Assembly (NCBI GenBank): GCA_005800255.1
Contig: SYGW01000121.1
Coordinates: 1 to 7,967 of the forward strand
Direction of reading: 5' to 3'
Length of the DNA stretch: 7,967 bases
DNA from: Nitrospiraceae bacterium
Lineage (GTDB): Bacteria; Nitrospirota; Nitrospiria; Nitrospirales; Nitrospiraceae
The position numbers and the translations under genes are program-made. Positions within the stretch are counted from its first letter, which is position 1. Each line of letters begins with the position of its first letter. Below the pieces are notes generated by a model. The model made no database searches, was not told the DNA's origin, and worked only from the letters and a program-made list of their open reading frames with translations. Positions 7,421 through 7,967 of the stretch are shown here, in pieces.

Positions 7421-7862
7421 CGGCGTCCAGATCCATCCCTTGAGGCAGATTCCCGACGAGCGGGGGAAGATCATGCACATGCTCAAGGCGACCGATCCCT
7501 ATTTCGAACGGTTCGGAGAAATCTATTTTTCGGTCGTGTATCCGGGAGTGATAAAGGCGTGGCACCGGCATTCGCGCATGACGCTGAACTACGCGGTCGT
7601 GAGCGGCATGATCAAGCTGGTCCTGCATGACGACCGGCCGGAGTCGCCGAGCCACTCGCAGGTTCAGGAGATCTTCATGGGCGAGGCCAATTACTGCCTG
7701 GTCCGTATTCCACCCATGGTCTGGAACGGCTGTAAAGGCCTCGGCACGGCGCCTGCCATCGTGGCCAACTGCGCGACAATCCCTCACGATCCCTCGGAAA
7801 TTGAACGGCTGGACCCGGTGTCCAGCTCCATCCCCTACGACTGGGCCCTCAAGCATCGCTGA
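7413..7862 (+). CDS. RmlC-like cupin, nucleotide-sugar 3,5- or 5-epimerase family
   Basis: Small cupin of 149 residues resembling the dTDP-4-dehydrorhamnose 3,5-epimerase family, shorter than classical RmlC (about 180). Visible family blocks are [10 protein letters not shown] at 15-24, [20 protein letters not shown] at 34-53, [11 protein letters not shown], and [12 protein letters not shown]51 lies where RmlC has its catalytic histidine (GLHxQ), with H53 two residues later. Its position right after the cytidylyltransferase and dehydratase genes suggests that it epimerises the CDP-4-keto-6-deoxyglucose they produce, at C5 alone or at C3 and C5. A 3,4-ketoisomerase (FdtA-like cupin) is a less likely alternative. 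The ATG at 7413 is chosen because homology starts there; the in-frame upstream ATG at 7362 lies inside the dehydratase gene. GAAGAG at 7403-7408 may serve as ribosome binding site. The gene name is left open because the classic rmlC acts on a dTDP sugar. Confidence 0.85.
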   Translation: MIDGVQIHPLRQIPDERGKIMHMLKATDPYFERFGEIYFSVVYPGVIKAWHRHSRMTLNYAVVSGMIKLVLHDDRPESPSHSQVQEIFMGEANYCLVRIPPMVWNGCKGLGTAPAIVANCATIPHDPSEIERLDPVSSSIPYDWALKHR

Positions 7863-7895
7863 TCAACCCGGCCACTCTTAGCGAATCACCCGTTC

Positions 7896-7967
7896 ATGGA
7901 CTGGACCGGCAGGCGGATTCTTGTCACGGGAGCCAGCGGCTTTCTCGGTTCCCGCCTGACCAGACGC
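7896..7967 (+). CDS. NAD(P)-binding SDR / sugar epimerase-dehydratase family protein (3' partial)
   Basis: Only the first 24 codons are in the window, and the frame runs off the right edge. They encode a short lead followed by RRILVTGASGFLGSRL, the first beta strand and GxxGxxG dinucleotide-binding loop of an extended short-chain dehydrogenase. By position it is a good candidate for the reductase or epimerase acting on the 4-keto sugar made by the preceding enzymes, but the substrate cannot be judged from this fragment. A 33-base gap (7863-7895) precedes the ATG. I see no strong Shine-Dalgarno site, terminator or clear promoter in that gap. Confidence 0.8.
   Translation, partial: MDWTGRRILVTGASGFLGSRLTRR

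Noticed and set aside
7224..7856. Minus-strand open frame of 210 codons opposite the cupin gene
   Set aside because: The cupin and dehydratase on the plus strand are clearly conserved; the antisense translation shows no domain.
1..7967. tRNA/rRNA genes, CRISPR arrays, insertion sequences, attachment sites, Rho-independent terminators
   Set aside because: Nearly all of the window is explained by conserved coding frames. I saw no regularly spaced repeats, transposase motifs, terminal inverted repeats or hairpins followed by T-runs in the two short gaps.

Overview
This window is the middle of a cell-surface polysaccharide (O-antigen or similar) biosynthesis cluster. All recognisable genes are on the + strand and are packed almost end to end. 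Coding sequence is GC-rich. The set of functions (a Wzt-type ABC exporter ATPase, glycosyltransferases and nucleotide-sugar enzymes) points to a Gram-negative bacterium. The sequence gives no firm taxonomic marker; a Nitrospira-like or other environmental lineage is only a guess.

Layout. (1) Positions 2-1033: the 3' part of a Wzt-like ATPase, entering from the left edge without its Walker A motif but with a complete C-terminal carbohydrate-recognition-type domain. (2) 1074-2195: a PAPS-dependent sulfotransferase. (3) About 2185-5619: three glycosyltransferases in a row, of families GT4, GT2 and GT4. (4) 5616-7862: a sugar-activation cassette made of glucose-1-phosphate cytidylyltransferase (rfbF/ddhA type), a putative CDP-glucose 4,6-dehydratase (rfbG/ddhB type) and a short RmlC-like cupin epimerase. 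(5) 7896 to the right edge: the first 24 codons of another NAD(P)-binding short-chain dehydrogenase/epimerase, probably the next enzyme of the same sugar pathway.

How the genes work together (inference). The cassette makes a CDP-linked 6-deoxyhexose, the glycosyltransferases assemble it with other sugars on a lipid carrier, the sulfotransferase adds sulfate to the glycan or a precursor, and the Wzt/Wzm exporter moves the finished chain across the inner membrane. From 2185 to 7420 every gene junction overlaps by 4 to 17 bases (three of them ATGA or GTGA), so these genes are probably co-transcribed and translationally coupled. The only gaps are 40 bases (1034-1073) and 33 bases (7863-7895). I see no convincing promoter, terminator, RNA gene, mobile element or CRISPR array.

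The points most worth following are the sulfotransferase next to the Wzt exporter, suggesting a sulfated and perhaps sulfate-capped glycan, and the CDP-sugar cassette, which pairs rfbF/rfbG with an RmlC-like epimerase instead of a visible 3-dehydratase (RfbH). That pairing predicts an uncommon CDP-6-deoxy-L-hexose such as 6-deoxy-L-altrose, or ascarylose if RfbH lies outside the window.
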